Positions 8,648 through 17,197 of a stretch of DNA of 64,000 bases are shown one piece after another. Within the stretch, counting starts at the first letter, position 1. Every line of letters starts with the position of its first letter. Source of the DNA: Zhongshania antarctica (lineage in GTDB: Bacteria > Pseudomonadota > Gammaproteobacteria > Pseudomonadales > Spongiibacteraceae); the NCBI RefSeq assembly GCF_014202945.1, contig NZ_JACHHW010000003.1:62001-126000 (forward strand), read 5' to 3'. The notes below the pieces were generated by a model. The model saw nothing but the letters and a program-made list of their open reading frames with translations. It made no database searches and was not told where the DNA came from. Position numbers and translations under genes: made by a program.

Positions 8648-9436
8648 TTAGGTTTCGGCCTTGCCGTGACGGCCTTTACCCTGCTCAAAGCGCTGAGCGC
8701 CGGCAACCGTCTCGCCCGATGATAGCGTGGCCATACCTAGGGTGAATTCATTGCGAATAGCCTGCTGTTCATCCATTCCCCATTGTTGGTAGGCACTGAG
8801 GCGATCGTTGCGTAGGCACTGCTGTGGTAAAGCCGCAATTTGCATGGCGAGTTGCTCGGCGCTATCACGAAGATTGTGAACACTCACTACCCGGTTGGCT
8901 AGGCCAATTTCTTGGGCTTCTGCGGCATCAACGGCGCGGCCGGTGAGAATCATGTCCATGGCGCGGCTCATGCCAATTAGGCGTGGCAGACGCACGGTGC
9001 CACCATCGATGAGGGGCACCCCAAAGCGACGACAAAACACCCCGAAAATGGCGCGCTCTGTGGCAATTCGCATATCGCACCACAGGGCTAATTCTAGACC
9101 GCCAGCCACGCAATAACCGTCGATGGCGGCAATAACCGGTTTGCTCAGCTGCATTCTGCTAGGGCCCATGGGGCCAATGCCTTCAGTATTAAGTGGATTG
9201 CGCCGCTCGGGGTCGTCGCTGGCTACTGCTTTTAAATCCGCGCCAGCACAAAAGTGATCTTCGGCGCCACTGAGTATGGCTACGGAGAGCGCTGGGTCGT
9301 TTTCAAAATCTTGGAATGCTTCGGCGAGGGCGCGTGCAGTTTCGCCATTGACCGCGTTGCGGGCTAAAGGCCGGTTTATCGTGACCCAATAAAGTGGCGG
9401 GCGACGTTCGACTTGCACTGGTGCTACTGAACTCAT
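8648..9436 (-). CDS. crotonase / enoyl-CoA hydratase family protein
   Basis: 262 residues, cytoplasmic. The oxyanion-hole segments are clear: HFCAGADLKAV (around residues 61-71) and the IDGYCVAGGLELALWCD stretch near 105-121, which keeps the first catalytic-type glutamate of enoyl-CoA hydratases. The second glutamate of classical hydratases (in the GQPEI loop) is replaced: here the loop reads FGVFCRRFGVPLIDGG. That suggests a subfamily that is not a standard hydratase, perhaps an isomerase, hydrolase or lyase on a CoA ester. The gene is convergent with the RND gene (6-base gap) and divergent from the racemase gene; both neighbours fit lipid metabolism. Confidence 0.85.
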   Translation of the reverse strand: MSSVAPVQVERRPPLYWVTINRPLARNAVNGETARALAEAFQDFENDPALSVAILSGAEDHFCAGADLKAVASDDPERRNPLNTEGIGPMGPSRMQLSKPVIAAIDGYCVAGGLELALWCDMRIATERAIFGVFCRRFGVPLIDGGTVRLPRLIGMSRAMDMILTGRAVDAAEAQEIGLANRVVSVHNLRDSAEQLAMQIAALPQQCLRNDRLSAYQQWGMDEQQAIRNEFTLGMATLSSGETVAGAQRFEQGKGRHGKAET

Positions 9437-9695
9437 GACATACTCGCTGTTAGGATTATAAGCTGCGGTTTTAGTGTGTCAGTATGGGCGAATTTTTCAA
9501 GTTTGCTCGTTTTCGTCTTATTCGGTGGGTTAGATAATGTTATTCGCGGACAGACTTTGGCTTTTCCGGACTTTGCCTGAGCGGCGGCGCAGGGCAAAAT
9601 AGCAGGCTAATTGCGGAATATATATCGTGAAGCAACATCGGGCGTCACTTTAAATTAGATAAATATAAACTCGATTATAAAGACAGGAATACATT

Positions 9696-10838
9696 ATGGG
9701 ACCACTTAGCGGATTGCGGATTATTGAACTTGAGGGCCTAGGTCCCGCACCTTTTGCGGGAATGATGCTGGCGGATATGGGGGCGGAGGTAATCTCTATT
9801 ACGCGTAAATCAGCGTCTGCAGACGCTAAAGTAGAGAATAGTATTAGCGAGCGTGGCAAAAAATCCATCGCCTTAAATTTAAAAGATCCCCGCGCCATAG
9901 AAGCTGTGTTGAAACTGTGCGAGTCCGCAGATGCCTTGATCGAAGGGTTCCGCCCCGGTGTTACTGAGCGCTTAGGAATAGGTCCTGAGGAATGTATGGC
10001 AAGAAACCCCAAGCTGGTTTATGGGCGGATGACGGGGTGGGGTCAAACCGGGCCGATGTCGCAAATGGCCGGTCACGACATAAATTACATCTCCCTGTCT
10101 GGTGCGCTCCATGGCATTGGCCGCGCTGGGGAAAAGCCAGTGCCGCCGCTTAATTTGGTTGGTGATTTTGGCGGAGGTGGCATGTATCTCGCCTTTGGCG
10201 TGGTATCAGCCCTGCTTGAGGCAACGCGCAGCGGCAAAGGGCAGGTTGTTGATACCTCGATGGTAGAGGGTTCAGCATCGCTGATGCACATGATGTACGG
10301 TAGCTTGAACACCGGCATGTTTGATTGGCAAGACGAGCGCGGTGTAAACCTACTGGATACGGGTGCTCATTTTTACGATACCTACGAGACTCGCGACGGC
10401 AAATACATGTCGGTAGGCCCGATCGAACCCCAGTTTTACCACTTGCTAAAAGAAAAAATGGAATTAGACGACGCCGAGTTTGAACCCCAGTTCGATATGG
10501 CGCGTTGGCCAGCGCTAAAAGACAGAATGACCGAAGTCTTTCTGACGAAAACCCGCGACGAATGGTGTGAAATATTCGATGGCACCGACGCCTGTGTGGC
10601 GCCGATCTTGTCGATGACCGAAGCACCGCAGCATCCCCATAATATTGCGCGTAAATCTTTTATCGAAGTCGATGGACACATTCAGCCAGGCCCTGCGCCT
10701 AAATTTAGCCGTACTGCGCCAGAAGTCACCAAAGGTGCTCCGCGCCGAGGTGGCGATACCGAGTCGGTATTGAATAGCGTTGCCGGCTATGACGAGGCGA
10801 CCATAGCGGCTTTGCGCGCTAATGGAGTGTTAAGCTAA
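9696..10838 (+). CDS. alpha-methylacyl-CoA racemase (CaiB/BaiF CoA-transferase superfamily)
   Basis: 380 residues. It epimerises 2-methylacyl-CoA thioesters so that branched or steroid side chains can enter beta-oxidation. The chain starts with GLRIIELEGLGPAPFAGMML, typical of the racemase subfamily. The residues known from the mycobacterial racemase (His126, Asp156, Glu241) have counterparts His127 in AGHDIN, Asp157 in VGDFGGGG and Glu244 in GPIEPQF. The ATG is preceded by GACAGGA. It is transcribed alone, divergent from the crotonase gene across 259 bases, and is followed by a strong terminator. CoA transferase activity is the less likely alternative. Confidence 0.88.
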   Translation: MGPLSGLRIIELEGLGPAPFAGMMLADMGAEVISITRKSASADAKVENSISERGKKSIALNLKDPRAIEAVLKLCESADALIEGFRPGVTERLGIGPEECMARNPKLVYGRMTGWGQTGPMSQMAGHDINYISLSGALHGIGRAGEKPVPPLNLVGDFGGGGMYLAFGVVSALLEATRSGKGQVVDTSMVEGSASLMHMMYGSLNTGMFDWQDERGVNLLDTGAHFYDTYETRDGKYMSVGPIEPQFYHLLKEKMELDDAEFEPQFDMARWPALKDRMTEVFLTKTRDEWCEIFDGTDACVAPILSMTEAPQHPHNIARKSFIEVDGHIQPGPAPKFSRTAPEVTKGAPRRGGDTESVLNSVAGYDEATIAALRANGVLS

Positions 10839-10859
10839 GTCGGCGTCAGGCAATGTTTC

Positions 10860-10885
10860 AAGGGCCCTTGTGGCCCTTTTTATTT
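10860..10885 (+). terminator. rho-independent terminator after the racemase gene
   Basis: A 7-bp perfect stem (AAGGGCC at 10860-10866 with GGCCCTT at 10872-10878, loop CTTGT) runs into a T-rich tract 10877-10885. It lies 22 bases after the racemase stop codon. Confidence 0.85.
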
Positions 10886-11171
10886 TCGGGGTGAAGTTGG
10901 TTGAGAAATAGAATTTGATGTGCCTTTATACTGAAATTTTCGTGCTATTTTATGGCCCCCGCCTTTTACTAATTTCAAAATTTTCATGTAAATTAATCAG
11001 TTTTGATACGTCGAAAAGTCGCTGAATTTTAACGAAATTCAGGAGAGTTAAATCTGGAATAAAGTAAATGTGAGCATTTCTAAAGTTAGTTAGAAAATGA
11101 CCGGAAATAGCTCGGTGGCGCAGCTGCTTTCCCGTGAAAATAGAGCATAAGCCGCGAATGCTTTTTTGAGA
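10886..11171. other. AT-rich intergenic stretch, no gene seen
   Basis: Between the racemase terminator and the small hypothetical gene on the other strand I see only AT-rich sequence with frequent stops in all frames. No RNA gene, repeat or convincing promoter pair was recognised. Confidence 0.5.
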
Positions 11172-11450
11172 TTAACCTGCTCGGGCCATTAAAAGGCCTG
11201 ATGTTGTGTTTACTGGCTTGCAAGCCAAAGCCAAACATTTCGCTTTCCAGTGGGCTCTGGTCAGGGCTTCTTTCTTGCTCTTCATATTGTTTGAAATGCC
11301 AGGATACTGGTAATTTTTCCCGTTAAAAGAAATTTCATATCGCCACGGAAAGCTTGTGTATTGGTTTGTTTCAGGTCGCCATACTTTAATCTCACACCCA
11401 AAATATTCCTCTGTGTGAACTTCAGTAGGTAATTTTTTTGAAATACTCAT
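11172..11450 (-). CDS. small hypothetical protein
   Basis: 92 residues, no signal peptide and no membrane helix. I do not recognise the family. The middle is rich in aromatic residues (EEYFGCEIKVWRPETNQYTS, then a WRYEISFNGKNY strand-like run) and the C-terminal third is basic and helical (KSKKEALTRAHWKAKCLAL). The start at 11450 was chosen over one 18 bases upstream because GAGGGGG lies 8 bases before it. The compositional pattern resembles small single-domain proteins with a beta sheet plus a helix. It is isolated and flanked by two AT-rich non-coding stretches. Confidence 0.55.
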   Translation of the reverse strand: MSISKKLPTEVHTEEYFGCEIKVWRPETNQYTSFPWRYEISFNGKNYQYPGISNNMKSKKEALTRAHWKAKCLALACKPVNTTSGLLMARAG

Positions 11451-11566
11451 GATCAGTAACCCCCTCATTAATATCCATATAAATTTCGAGCGAGATTATA
11501 GGAATAGCTGCATACAATGGCAGGGTGGCGCAATAAGGCGTGTAAAATGGTTGCTTTTTAACAAAG

Positions 11567-11583
11567 TGTCACTATTTGTGACA
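11567..11583. promoter_or_regulatory. 17-bp inverted repeat, possible operator
   Basis: TGTCAC and GTGACA are separated by five bases (TATTT), a perfect two-half-site arrangement in the 300-base non-coding stretch 11451-11750. It lies about 120 bases upstream of the small hypothetical gene and downstream of the TetR gene. There is no T-tract, so it is not a terminator. Confidence 0.3.
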
Positions 11584-11750
11584 ATAACGTAAATGCTACC
11601 AGCTGCAGCCAGTGTTCATAACTAAATTGACGGATATTTATTGATAGTTGGATGCTGACGAATTAGATATTTTAATGCTTCCGTCAGGCAAGAGTGCGTC
11701 ATTTGCGTTGCTCCAGAGCAGTAGATTTCAATGCGGTGGTTGTTATCTGT

Positions 11751-12401
11751 TTATCGGGCATTTTGTAATAAATGCATGAGGGTATTGATGTGTCTGTCGA
11801 TGTACTGTGTGCTATTGGGTTTTTCGCCTAGCACCCGTTCGCTAATCGGGGCAACGTTCACTAAGTAGATTAGTGCCCCGGACAGAATGTGCAGTAAATC
11901 CATAGCATTTACGTGCGGCAGTAAGCCCTGTTGCTGTGCTACCTCGATCATGGCCTTGCCGTCAGAAAAATCCTTTTTGAAAAATGTATCTACCATCCAA
12001 TCCAATCGTGGGCCGGGTTTCGAAGCTTCTTGAAACATTAGCTTTACCCATTGAGGTTGGTCGAAGGTGAAGGTCAGTATTTGCCTGCACAGGTCGCGAA
12101 CCATCTGAGAATTATCATTGGAATCGGCTGAGGGCAGTTTTAGTAAGTATTTCGGGAGGGCGTGATCACGCTGTTTCCATACCCAGTGGATGCTTTCTTG
12201 CCAAAGGTTCTCCTTGCTCTTGAAGTGATACTGCACGAGAGATTTTTTTACGTTGGCGGCATTAGCGACGGTTCCGAGGGAGGTGCCGTCAAACCCTTGC
12301 TGGGCGAAAATGTCTGCGGCAGCAGCAAGTATTCTGCTGCGTCTAGATAATGCGTCGTCTTCGGTCGTTGTGGCGGGGGCATTGCGATCAACTGTTCTCA
12401 T
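11751..12401 (-). CDS. TetR/AcrR family transcriptional regulator
   Basis: 216 residues. The N-terminal helix-turn-helix lies at about residues 20-68: SRILAAAADIFAQQGFDGTS, then the recognition helix region NVKKSLVQYHFKSKENLW. The C-terminal ligand-binding half is divergent, as usual for the family. The gene is divergent from the dikinase-like operon with a 149-base gap containing a perfect 12-bp palindrome, the classic arrangement for a TetR protein repressing its neighbour and itself. The effector is unknown; given the operon content it is probably a hydrophobic metabolite or its CoA ester (inference). Confidence 0.9.
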   Translation of the reverse strand: MRTVDRNAPATTTEDDALSRRSRILAAAADIFAQQGFDGTSLGTVANAANVKKSLVQYHFKSKENLWQESIHWVWKQRDHALPKYLLKLPSADSNDNSQMVRDLCRQILTFTFDQPQWVKLMFQEASKPGPRLDWMVDTFFKKDFSDGKAMIEVAQQQGLLPHVNAMDLLHILSGALIYLVNVAPISERVLGEKPNSTQYIDRHINTLMHLLQNAR

Positions 12402-12445
12402 GTTTAAGGCTGTACCGGTGATGTTGCGACGTTTATCGGATTATA

Positions 12446-12458
12446 GCGTTATTAACGC
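12446..12458. promoter_or_regulatory. 13-bp inverted repeat in the TetR/operon intergenic region
   Basis: GCGTTA and TAACGC flank a single central T, giving a perfect inverted repeat 45 bases upstream of the tetR start codon. It could be a second operator for the TetR protein or the site of another regulator. Confidence 0.3.
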
Positions 12459-12495
12459 AGTAATTTATTTTGATGATTGACTTTTGCATAAAAAA

Positions 12496-12507
12496 ATACG
12501 ATCGTAT
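12496..12507. promoter_or_regulatory. candidate TetR operator palindrome
   Basis: ATACGATCGTAT is a perfect 12-bp palindrome between divergent tetR and the dikinase-like operon, 43 bases before the operon start. A TTGACT hexamer lies at 12477-12482 and a TATAGT hexamer at 12505-12510, so the palindrome sits within the likely promoter of the operon. TetR-family operators are typically palindromes of this size in this location. Confidence 0.55.
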
Positions 12508-12550
12508 AGTCTGTTGATTAAATAATTATAAGATTACGGCTGTGATATAG

Positions 12551-14929
12551 ATGGGAACGCACTTCGAGTGGATACAGGATATCGACCCTCAAGTAGGAGA
12601 GGTCGGAGGTAAGGCTGCAGGGCTGCGTAAGCTTATTGGGTGGGGGTTAGCAATACCTACCGGCTTTGTCATTGTCGATGCTAGAAAAACCTTGGATACC
12701 GCTACTTTAGCAAGGTATTACCGCGCCATGGGCGGCGGGAAGGTCGCGGTGCGTTCGTCGGCGCTGGGTGAGGATGGCAATGATCACTCTTTTGCCGGGC
12801 TTTATGAATCCATACTCGATGTTGAGGGTGAAGATAAGCTCGTCGATGCTGTGCTTCAGTGTGTCGACTCACTGAATAGCCAGCGCGCACGCGAGTACCG
12901 TCACCAACACGGTGCCCATGAGTGCTCTATGTCTGTGGTGGTGCAAAGAATGGTGGATGCGGAAGCGGCTGGCGTGCTGTTTAGTGTGGATCCCGTATCT
13001 GGAAGGCATGACCGTTTGGTGATTGACGCCGTACCCGGCTTAGGCGAGGCGCTGGTGAGTGGGGATGAGACACCAGACCATTATGAATACGATTTAGACA
13101 ATATGCTCTGTTACCAAGAGCTCGTTGGTGACGTCGCGACCCTGACGGCCGAGCAGCGATTGTTGCTTGTTCGGCAGGCGCGTCAGGCGGTGGTTGCTGC
13201 CAATGAACCTCTGGATATGGAATGGGCATTTAATAAAGAGGGGGAGCTATTTTGGTTGCAGGCTCGACCAGTGACCACGGTAGGTTCAGACCTGAATGAA
13301 TTAGACACGCCCATTAACCCAGGTGATGTTCTGACGCGGTGTAATATCGGCGAGATGATGCCCGGCGCAAGTTGCCCTCTCACTTTTTCGACTACGGGGC
13401 GAGCTATTGAACATGGGATGCAGCATATGCACGTAAGCTATGCTGGCAGACCTGCGATCACCGATACCTGGACGCAGGTGGCAATGTGCAGCGGTAAAAT
13501 GTTTCTCAATATGACTGGGTCTGCTGCAGCTGGCGCTACTGTGCTTGGCATCGATGTGAAGTCGATGGGCTTGAGTTTGTGTGGGCGTATTGTTGATGAG
13601 TTAAAGCCACCGCCTAAGCGAGCCATTTTTGTTCGCTTGTTCGGCATGATTAAAATGCTGTGGTATTTGCATCGGGCTGATGCAGTGATCGAAGAATTTA
13701 AGCAACGCGCTAAGGCTTTTCAGATTCCTGTAAAGGGTAGCAGTGCCGAACTCGCTAAGGCCTTAGATGAAAGCAAGGCGTTTTTCTACGAAGCATTTGC
13801 GGTTCATTTGCAATCATCAACTACCTCAGGGTTTGCGAGTAATGTACTGCAGGCGATGATTTCCGGCGGGCAGGAAAGTAGCCCCGAAGAGGAGGCCGAG
13901 GCCGGCAGGTTGATGGCCGGTGCGCGGGACGTTGAATCTGCCGTGCTCGTTGACCAGCTTGATGAAATTGTCGAAGAAATTTCGCGTCACCACGATGCGC
14001 AAGCTTGCTTTGTCGACACGACACCTCGAGTGGCTTTAGCTTGGTTGCGCGGCAATGGATCACCTGTCGGTCATAAGTTTGCGGATTTTTTGGATCGTCA
14101 CGGTCATCGGGCTTATCGAGAGCTTTGTGTTCGAGAAGTGTGCTGGTCAGATGCCCCAGAAACATTGGTGGCAACCATGCAGGCGTCCGTCGCTGCACGT
14201 TTAACGAGGCCGCTAAGTAGCGTGCGTCCAGACGTGGCAGATGTTTCTGGATTAAGTCGTGGACTACGTTGGATTGTGCCTAAGGCGCACAATGCAGTAA
14301 GGCGCAGAGAGGCTACAAAGTCATTGTTGGTTGATATTACGAATAGACTTAAGCGTGGCTATCGCGCATTGGGAAATCAGCTTGTGGCTGAAAATAAGCT
14401 CGATGATGCAGATTTGGTCTTTTTCTTTTTGCACGATGAATTAATGGCGTTTGTTCGAAACTCCAGCTCCCACGAGTTTAATCGATATTGGAATCAGCAC
14501 ACTAAAATGCGTCGGCGAGCTCTGGATTTTCAGAATCGACTCGAGTTTGAAGAGATATGTGTTGGTGCCCCGCAGCCTATCGATGTCCGAAATCGTAGCC
14601 TCGATATTGAGGGGCAATTAGTCGGGCGCCCAGTGTCTAGGGGTATTGTCGAGGCAAGGGCGCGGGTAGCGTTTAGTGTTACCGAGGCGGCGGCCATTCA
14701 GCCGGGTGAGATTTTAGTTGCACCAATAACAGATGTTGGCTGGACTCCATATTTCAGCATGATTGCAGGCTTAGTTACCGACGTTGGCAGCGCGGTGTCT
14801 CATGGCGCCGTTATCGCAAGGGAATATGGATTGCCAGCCATAGTGAATACTCGTTACGGCACCAAGCAAATAAAAACGGGCGATATGATTCGACTTAACG
14901 CAGATACCGGTGTGGTCACCATCTTGTAG
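12551..14929 (+). CDS. PEP/pyruvate-binding and PEP-utilising swivel-domain enzyme (dikinase / rifampin phosphotransferase-like)
   Basis: 792 residues, cytoplasmic. The N-terminal ATP-grasp domain (about 1-245) has the glycine-rich GGKAAGL (19-25, Lys21), VRSSALGED (67-75, Arg68) and the MEWAFNKEGELFWLQARPVT end. A middle domain starts with NIGEMMPGASCPLTFS, similar to the substrate domain of rifampin phosphotransferases. The C-terminal swivel domain (about 690-790) carries the phospho-carrier His751 in AVSHGAVIAREYGLPAIV. All parts needed to split ATP and phosphorylate a substrate hydroxyl appear intact. Canonical PEP synthase has a C-terminal PEP-binding barrel that is missing here. Phenylphosphate synthase and rifampin phosphotransferase are the closest known chemistry; the substrate is unknown. 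First gene of a TetR-regulated operon. Confidence 0.8.
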   Translation: MGTHFEWIQDIDPQVGEVGGKAAGLRKLIGWGLAIPTGFVIVDARKTLDTATLARYYRAMGGGKVAVRSSALGEDGNDHSFAGLYESILDVEGEDKLVDAVLQCVDSLNSQRAREYRHQHGAHECSMSVVVQRMVDAEAAGVLFSVDPVSGRHDRLVIDAVPGLGEALVSGDETPDHYEYDLDNMLCYQELVGDVATLTAEQRLLLVRQARQAVVAANEPLDMEWAFNKEGELFWLQARPVTTVGSDLNELDTPINPGDVLTRCNIGEMMPGASCPLTFSTTGRAIEHGMQHMHVSYAGRPAITDTWTQVAMCSGKMFLNMTGSAAAGATVLGIDVKSMGLSLCGRIVDELKPPPKRAIFVRLFGMIKMLWYLHRADAVIEEFKQRAKAFQIPVKGSSAELAKALDESKAFFYEAFAVHLQSSTTSGFASNVLQAMISGGQESSPEEEAEAGRLMAGARDVESAVLVDQLDEIVEEISRHHDAQACFVDTTPRVALAWLRGNGSPVGHKFADFLDRHGHRAYRELCVREVCWSDAPETLVATMQASVAARLTRPLSSVRPDVADVSGLSRGLRWIVPKAHNAVRRREATKSLLVDITNRLKRGYRALGNQLVAENKLDDADLVFFFLHDELMAFVRNSSSHEFNRYWNQHTKMRRRALDFQNRLEFEEICVGAPQPIDVRNRSLDIEGQLVGRPVSRGIVEARARVAFSVTEAAAIQPGEILVAPITDVGWTPYFSMIAGLVTDVGSAVSHGAVIAREYGLPAIVNTRYGTKQIKTGDMIRLNADTGVVTIL

Positions 14930-14999
14930 CTTCGGCTCACTGTTTTGAATTAGGCGGCCGTGAGTAAGTCCACAGAAAAACTCAACATAAGGGGTAAGT

Positions 15000-15998
15000 A
15001 TGCTTTCCGAACAAGAATTAACGCAATTTGGTGTTGAGTTAAAAGATGAGTTTAGTCATCCATTTAGTCAGTCTCATGATGATTGGAATGAGTCGTATTT
15101 TTTTGATTGGTATACCGAGGATGGCAGCGCGGCAGGCCATTGTCGTGTTGGTTGGCATCCTGTTCAGCAGAGAATCTTGTTCTGGCTACACATTTGGAAC
15201 GGGGAGGATTGGCTAATTGTGGAGGAGAATCGACTGCCGTTCTCGGCGCTTACATTAGGCGGTCAGAGTGTATTCTGTTACGAGCAGTGGGGGCTCCACT
15301 TTAGTTACGATTGCCTGTCGCCACTGCAGGCTGGCCGTCTAAAAGTTGAGGGTTTTGCTCGAGTCGCTTATGGCCCACGGCAGGGAATGATGTTGCCGGT
15401 AAGCCTCGTGCTGGAAATTACTGCGCTGGGCTCAGCCTACTCTCGCGGTGGCGGCAGCGTTGAAGGCCATAGTGCCCAAGGCTTTAATACTAATCGCTAT
15501 GAACAACCCATTCAGGCGGTTGGAACAATGGCAATTGAAGGTAATCTCACCGACCTTATTGTGCGTGGTGAGCGCGATCATTCCTGGGGCCCAAGACCCT
15601 GGGATATGAACTGGCAATTCTTTGTGGTGAACAATGAAAAATTTAGCCTGCAAGCGACACAGGTTGAGATCCCTGAATGGCCATTGATTCAAATGGGCTA
15701 CTTTCATGAGCTTGGGAATGACATGGAAAATTTGTCAAAAACCAATTTTGAACTGGAGTTTATAAGTAATCAGCCATTTGCCGCCGTTCGCGGAAGTTTT
15801 TCTTTACTTTGTGAAGGCGGGCGATTGATTGCTGGACGAATTGAATCGATCGCTGGCAGTGAAATAGACATTACCCATGCGTTTACTCCGCCAAAACGCA
15901 CCGAGTATCGTCGAACGTTAATTCGCTGCTATTTTGATAGTGGTGAAGAGAGCATAGGATGGCTGGAATACAATCGCCCGAACCCAGTTAATCAATAA
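15000..15998 (+). CDS. DUF7064/DUF7065-type protein (AttH/CrtC-like fold)
   Basis: 332 residues, no signal peptide. The chain is mostly beta strand, with the hallmark GERDHSWGPRPWDMNWQFF near residues 193-211, a motif shared with the AttH/hydroxyneurosporene-dehydrogenase-like (CrtC) lipocalin-related fold now split into DUF7064 and DUF7065. These proteins are often found near terpenoid, steroid or hydrocarbon genes and may hydrate or carry hydrophobic molecules, but no enzymatic role is established for this branch. It starts 70 bases after the dikinase-like gene and precedes the LLM gene by 28 bases, so it is the middle gene of the operon. The ATG has AAGGGGTAAGT just upstream. Confidence 0.7.
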   Translation: MLSEQELTQFGVELKDEFSHPFSQSHDDWNESYFFDWYTEDGSAAGHCRVGWHPVQQRILFWLHIWNGEDWLIVEENRLPFSALTLGGQSVFCYEQWGLHFSYDCLSPLQAGRLKVEGFARVAYGPRQGMMLPVSLVLEITALGSAYSRGGGSVEGHSAQGFNTNRYEQPIQAVGTMAIEGNLTDLIVRGERDHSWGPRPWDMNWQFFVVNNEKFSLQATQVEIPEWPLIQMGYFHELGNDMENLSKTNFELEFISNQPFAAVRGSFSLLCEGGRLIAGRIESIAGSEIDITHAFTPPKRTEYRRTLIRCYFDSGEESIGWLEYNRPNPVNQ

Positions 15999-16026
15999 TT
16001 TTTAGCAAGTATCTAAGGTATCACCT

Positions 16027-17034
16027 ATGAAAATTGACGGACCATTTTATGCCGATATGGCCGGTTCCGCTGCTGAAGCCAAGCGGCTTGCGGCGATTGG
16101 CTATGACGGAGTTTATACTCTTGAAGGTAGTTGGGACCCTTTCTTGCCACTCGCGCTTGCTTCTGAACATGCGCCTGAGTTGGACATTGCAACGGGGATT
16201 GCGGTTGCTTTCCCAAGAAATCCATCGCACATCGCCTATCAGGCTTGGGATTTGCAGAAATTTTCCCAGGGTAAGTTTATGCTTGGGATTGGTTCCCAGA
16301 TAAAAACACATATCGAGAAGCGATTTGGATTGCCATTCAATCCGCCAGCAGCGCGCATGCGTGAGTATATATTGGCGGTCAAAGCGTTTTTTGATTGTTG
16401 GCAGAACGGCAGTAAATTGGATTTTCAGGGCGAATATTATAGGCATACCTTAATGACGCCTATGTTCAATCCCGGTCCAAATCCCTATGGCGTGCCACCC
16501 ATACTGCTTGGGGCACTTGGTCCGCTGATGACCCAAGTTGCTGGTGAAGTTGCCGATGGCTTGATAATTCATCCATTTAATAGTGTGCCTTTTGTGCAGA
16601 ATAATGCGCTTCCGGCCGTTCGGAAAGGCCTCGAGAAGTCCGGTCGTAGTGAAGCTGACTTTATTATTCAGGTGAACGCCATTGTTATAACAGGTGAAAC
16701 AGACGCTGAATATCAGGCTGCTGAAAAAAGTGTGAAAGGCTTGTTGGGTTTCTATTCCACCACCCCAGCTTACCGGCCGCCAATGGATGCTGTGGGCTTG
16801 GGCGACTTGCAACCCAAACTTAATACGCTTTCAAAAGAAGGTAAATGGGAGCAGTTAGGAAACTACATTAATGACGATTTTCTCGACGCTTTCTGCGTTC
16901 GCGGTAAGCCCGATGAAATTGCCGGGAAACTGAAAAAGCAATACGGGAGCTATGCTGATAGACTCGCAATTTACGCACCTTACGCTGCGCCGGATAAAAT
17001 GTGGGCTAAAATAATTAAAGAGTTAAAGAGCTAA
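16027..17034 (+). CDS. TIGR03617-family F420-dependent LLM-class oxidoreductase
   Basis: 335 residues, cytoplasmic TIM barrel of the luciferase-like monooxygenase superfamily. It opens with KIDGPFYADMAGSAAEAKRL and has the family-typical LEGSWDPFLPLALASEH, ATGIAVAFPRNPSHIAYQAW and LGIGSQIKTHIEKRFG segments that define TIGR03617 (MSMEG_2256-like). Members are predicted to use the deazaflavin F420 rather than FMN, a cofactor mainly of actinobacteria and archaea but present in scattered proteobacteria. No F420 synthesis genes are in the window, so FMN use cannot be excluded. Last gene of the TetR-controlled operon. Confidence 0.8.
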   Translation: MKIDGPFYADMAGSAAEAKRLAAIGYDGVYTLEGSWDPFLPLALASEHAPELDIATGIAVAFPRNPSHIAYQAWDLQKFSQGKFMLGIGSQIKTHIEKRFGLPFNPPAARMREYILAVKAFFDCWQNGSKLDFQGEYYRHTLMTPMFNPGPNPYGVPPILLGALGPLMTQVAGEVADGLIIHPFNSVPFVQNNALPAVRKGLEKSGRSEADFIIQVNAIVITGETDAEYQAAEKSVKGLLGFYSTTPAYRPPMDAVGLGDLQPKLNTLSKEGKWEQLGNYINDDFLDAFCVRGKPDEIAGKLKKQYGSYADRLAIYAPYAAPDKMWAKIIKELKS

Positions 17035-17197
17035 TTTCATTCTTGGCCCTAGCTACAGGGTAGATGTTTTGGTCAATGATATTTGCAGGGAAATTTTTTA
17101 GCAGTATCGGCAGTTGAATTGGCATAGCGTGGCAGGAAATGTAATGATGATAGACCTTCTGTCCGCTGATGCTGCTGAATTTACTTGCTAGGAATAG

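Noticed and set aside
12477-12510. TTGACT and TATAGT as a standard promoter of the dikinase operon
   Set aside because: The spacer is 22 bases, outside the normal 16-18 range, so it was noted only as context for the palindrome.
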